Below are positions 63,307 to 64,000 of a stretch of 64,000 nt of DNA, piece by piece; position 1 is the first letter of the stretch; each line of letters begins with the position of its first letter. The stretch spans positions 89,043,093 to 89,107,092 of the forward strand of contig OY726560.1 in assembly GCA_963383645.1 (NCBI GenBank), read 5' to 3'. The position numbers were made by a program, and so were the translations under genes. Origin of the DNA: Muscardinus avellanarius. Its lineage: Eukaryota; Chordata; Mammalia; Rodentia; Gliridae. Below the pieces are notes generated by a model. The model had not been told where the DNA came from and searched no databases. It worked only from the letters and a program-made list of their open reading frames with translations.

Positions 63307-63959
63307 TGGAAGTGTTCTTTTAAAGAAAATATACATCATTTTGAAATGATGCAAGATATATTATATAGTATATATTATGACACTACAGCCTTCATTTTAA
63401 TGTTTGCATTGTGTTCATTGAAAAGTTATGTCATGGTCATATAATTTGATATCGAAGCAAACCCACTCTTTAGTCTCAAACAAAAAATATACTAATTAGC
63501 CCAATATCATCGATCTTCATAAAATTAGGCAGGGAAATGGAGTAAGACAAAAAAAAACTGATCCTTAGGGAGACTTATTTTAAAGATATTATCTATGAAC
63601 TTTTCCCCCAGATATGGAAGCTTGAACATAATTAAGTCACTTACCATTTTGGAATGCTCACAAGCTCTCAACGTATCATACCTGTAAGAAACAACATTGT
63701 GTTCCATTTCAAGCTTTCTGGGAACAAAATGATTCAGGTATATGCTTAGCTGCCGCATAATAAGTATTCTGTAGATGTTAGAAAGAACAAAAAAAAATCA
63801 TTTTTATTTTTAATTCCTCATCTGAAAAATGGCGATATGGGTTTTGCTATCCAGAGGGCTTCTAGTAATGATCTAAGTGTGTGTATATATGTGTGTGTAA
63901 CATATATATGCACATACACATTTATGTTTATATATTTTTTGAAAATTGTAAAGTATTTT
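63307..63959. other. Unique AT-rich sequence
   Basis: 63876-63935 is a GTGTATATATG-type low-complexity run. Nothing else recognised. Confidence 0.45.
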
Positions 63960-64000
63960 CCCAGTACTTAGTAGGCTGAACCAGAAGAGTTGCAAGTTTG
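63960..64000 (+). repeat. SINE fragment cut by window end
   Basis: 'CCCAGTACTTAGTAGGCTGA' and 'GAGTTGCAAGTTTG' match the B1 half of the local SINE. It continues beyond the window. Confidence 0.7.

Overview
The window is non-coding DNA from a rodent nuclear genome. The evidence is dozens of copies of a dimeric SINE: a 7SL/B1-type left half, an A-rich linker, and a tRNA-Ala/ID-type right half. This is the B1-dID architecture known from squirrels, dormice and their relatives. The consensus here ends in 'AGAATGCCCC' plus a B box, which does not match the form I remember from ground squirrels. A squirrel-related rodent is likely but the species is left open. Older layers are mammal-wide: L1M 3' ends, MIR, L2, hAT/Charlie fragments and a Tigger3-type element. 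No host protein-coding exon, tRNA, rRNA or snRNA gene could be recognised. Almost all long reading frames are translations of SINEs or simple repeats.

Layout. 1-3.1 kb: an antisense old L1 broken up by four SINEs. 3.1-4.2 kb: SINEs, microsatellites and AT-rich DNA. 4.2-9.5 kb: mostly unique DNA with MIR and hAT relics. 9.5-25 kb: dense SINEs, several nested inside each other, plus a 392-bp GA-rich tract at 22.45 kb. 25-31 kb: a tandem duplication, a Tigger3-type element and old L1 fragments. 32-37 kb: a 148-bp pyrimidine tract and more SINEs. 38-47 kb: old L1 3' ends in both orientations, SINEs, short palindromes and a unique, relatively CpG-containing stretch at 43.1-43.9 kb. 47-57 kb: scattered SINEs, a hAT relic and another antisense L1.

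The only convincing protein-coding unit is a LINE-1 at 57.69-59.37 kb. It has a 5' UTR with an internal direct repeat and an open 295-codon ORF1. ORF2 does not follow. Instead there is diverged antisense L1 ORF2 sequence, then a plus-strand L1-like 3' end with G-quadruplex motifs and an A-rich tail. This is the most unusual structure in the window.

The SINEs fall into three layers (called I, II and III here). Nested insertions show I is older than II and III, and one locus suggests II is older than III. Subfamily III has swapped part of its B1 half for the hairpin GCCAGCCGCGCTGGC and has lost the ID-type B box. Family names come from remembered consensus sequences; no repeat library was run.
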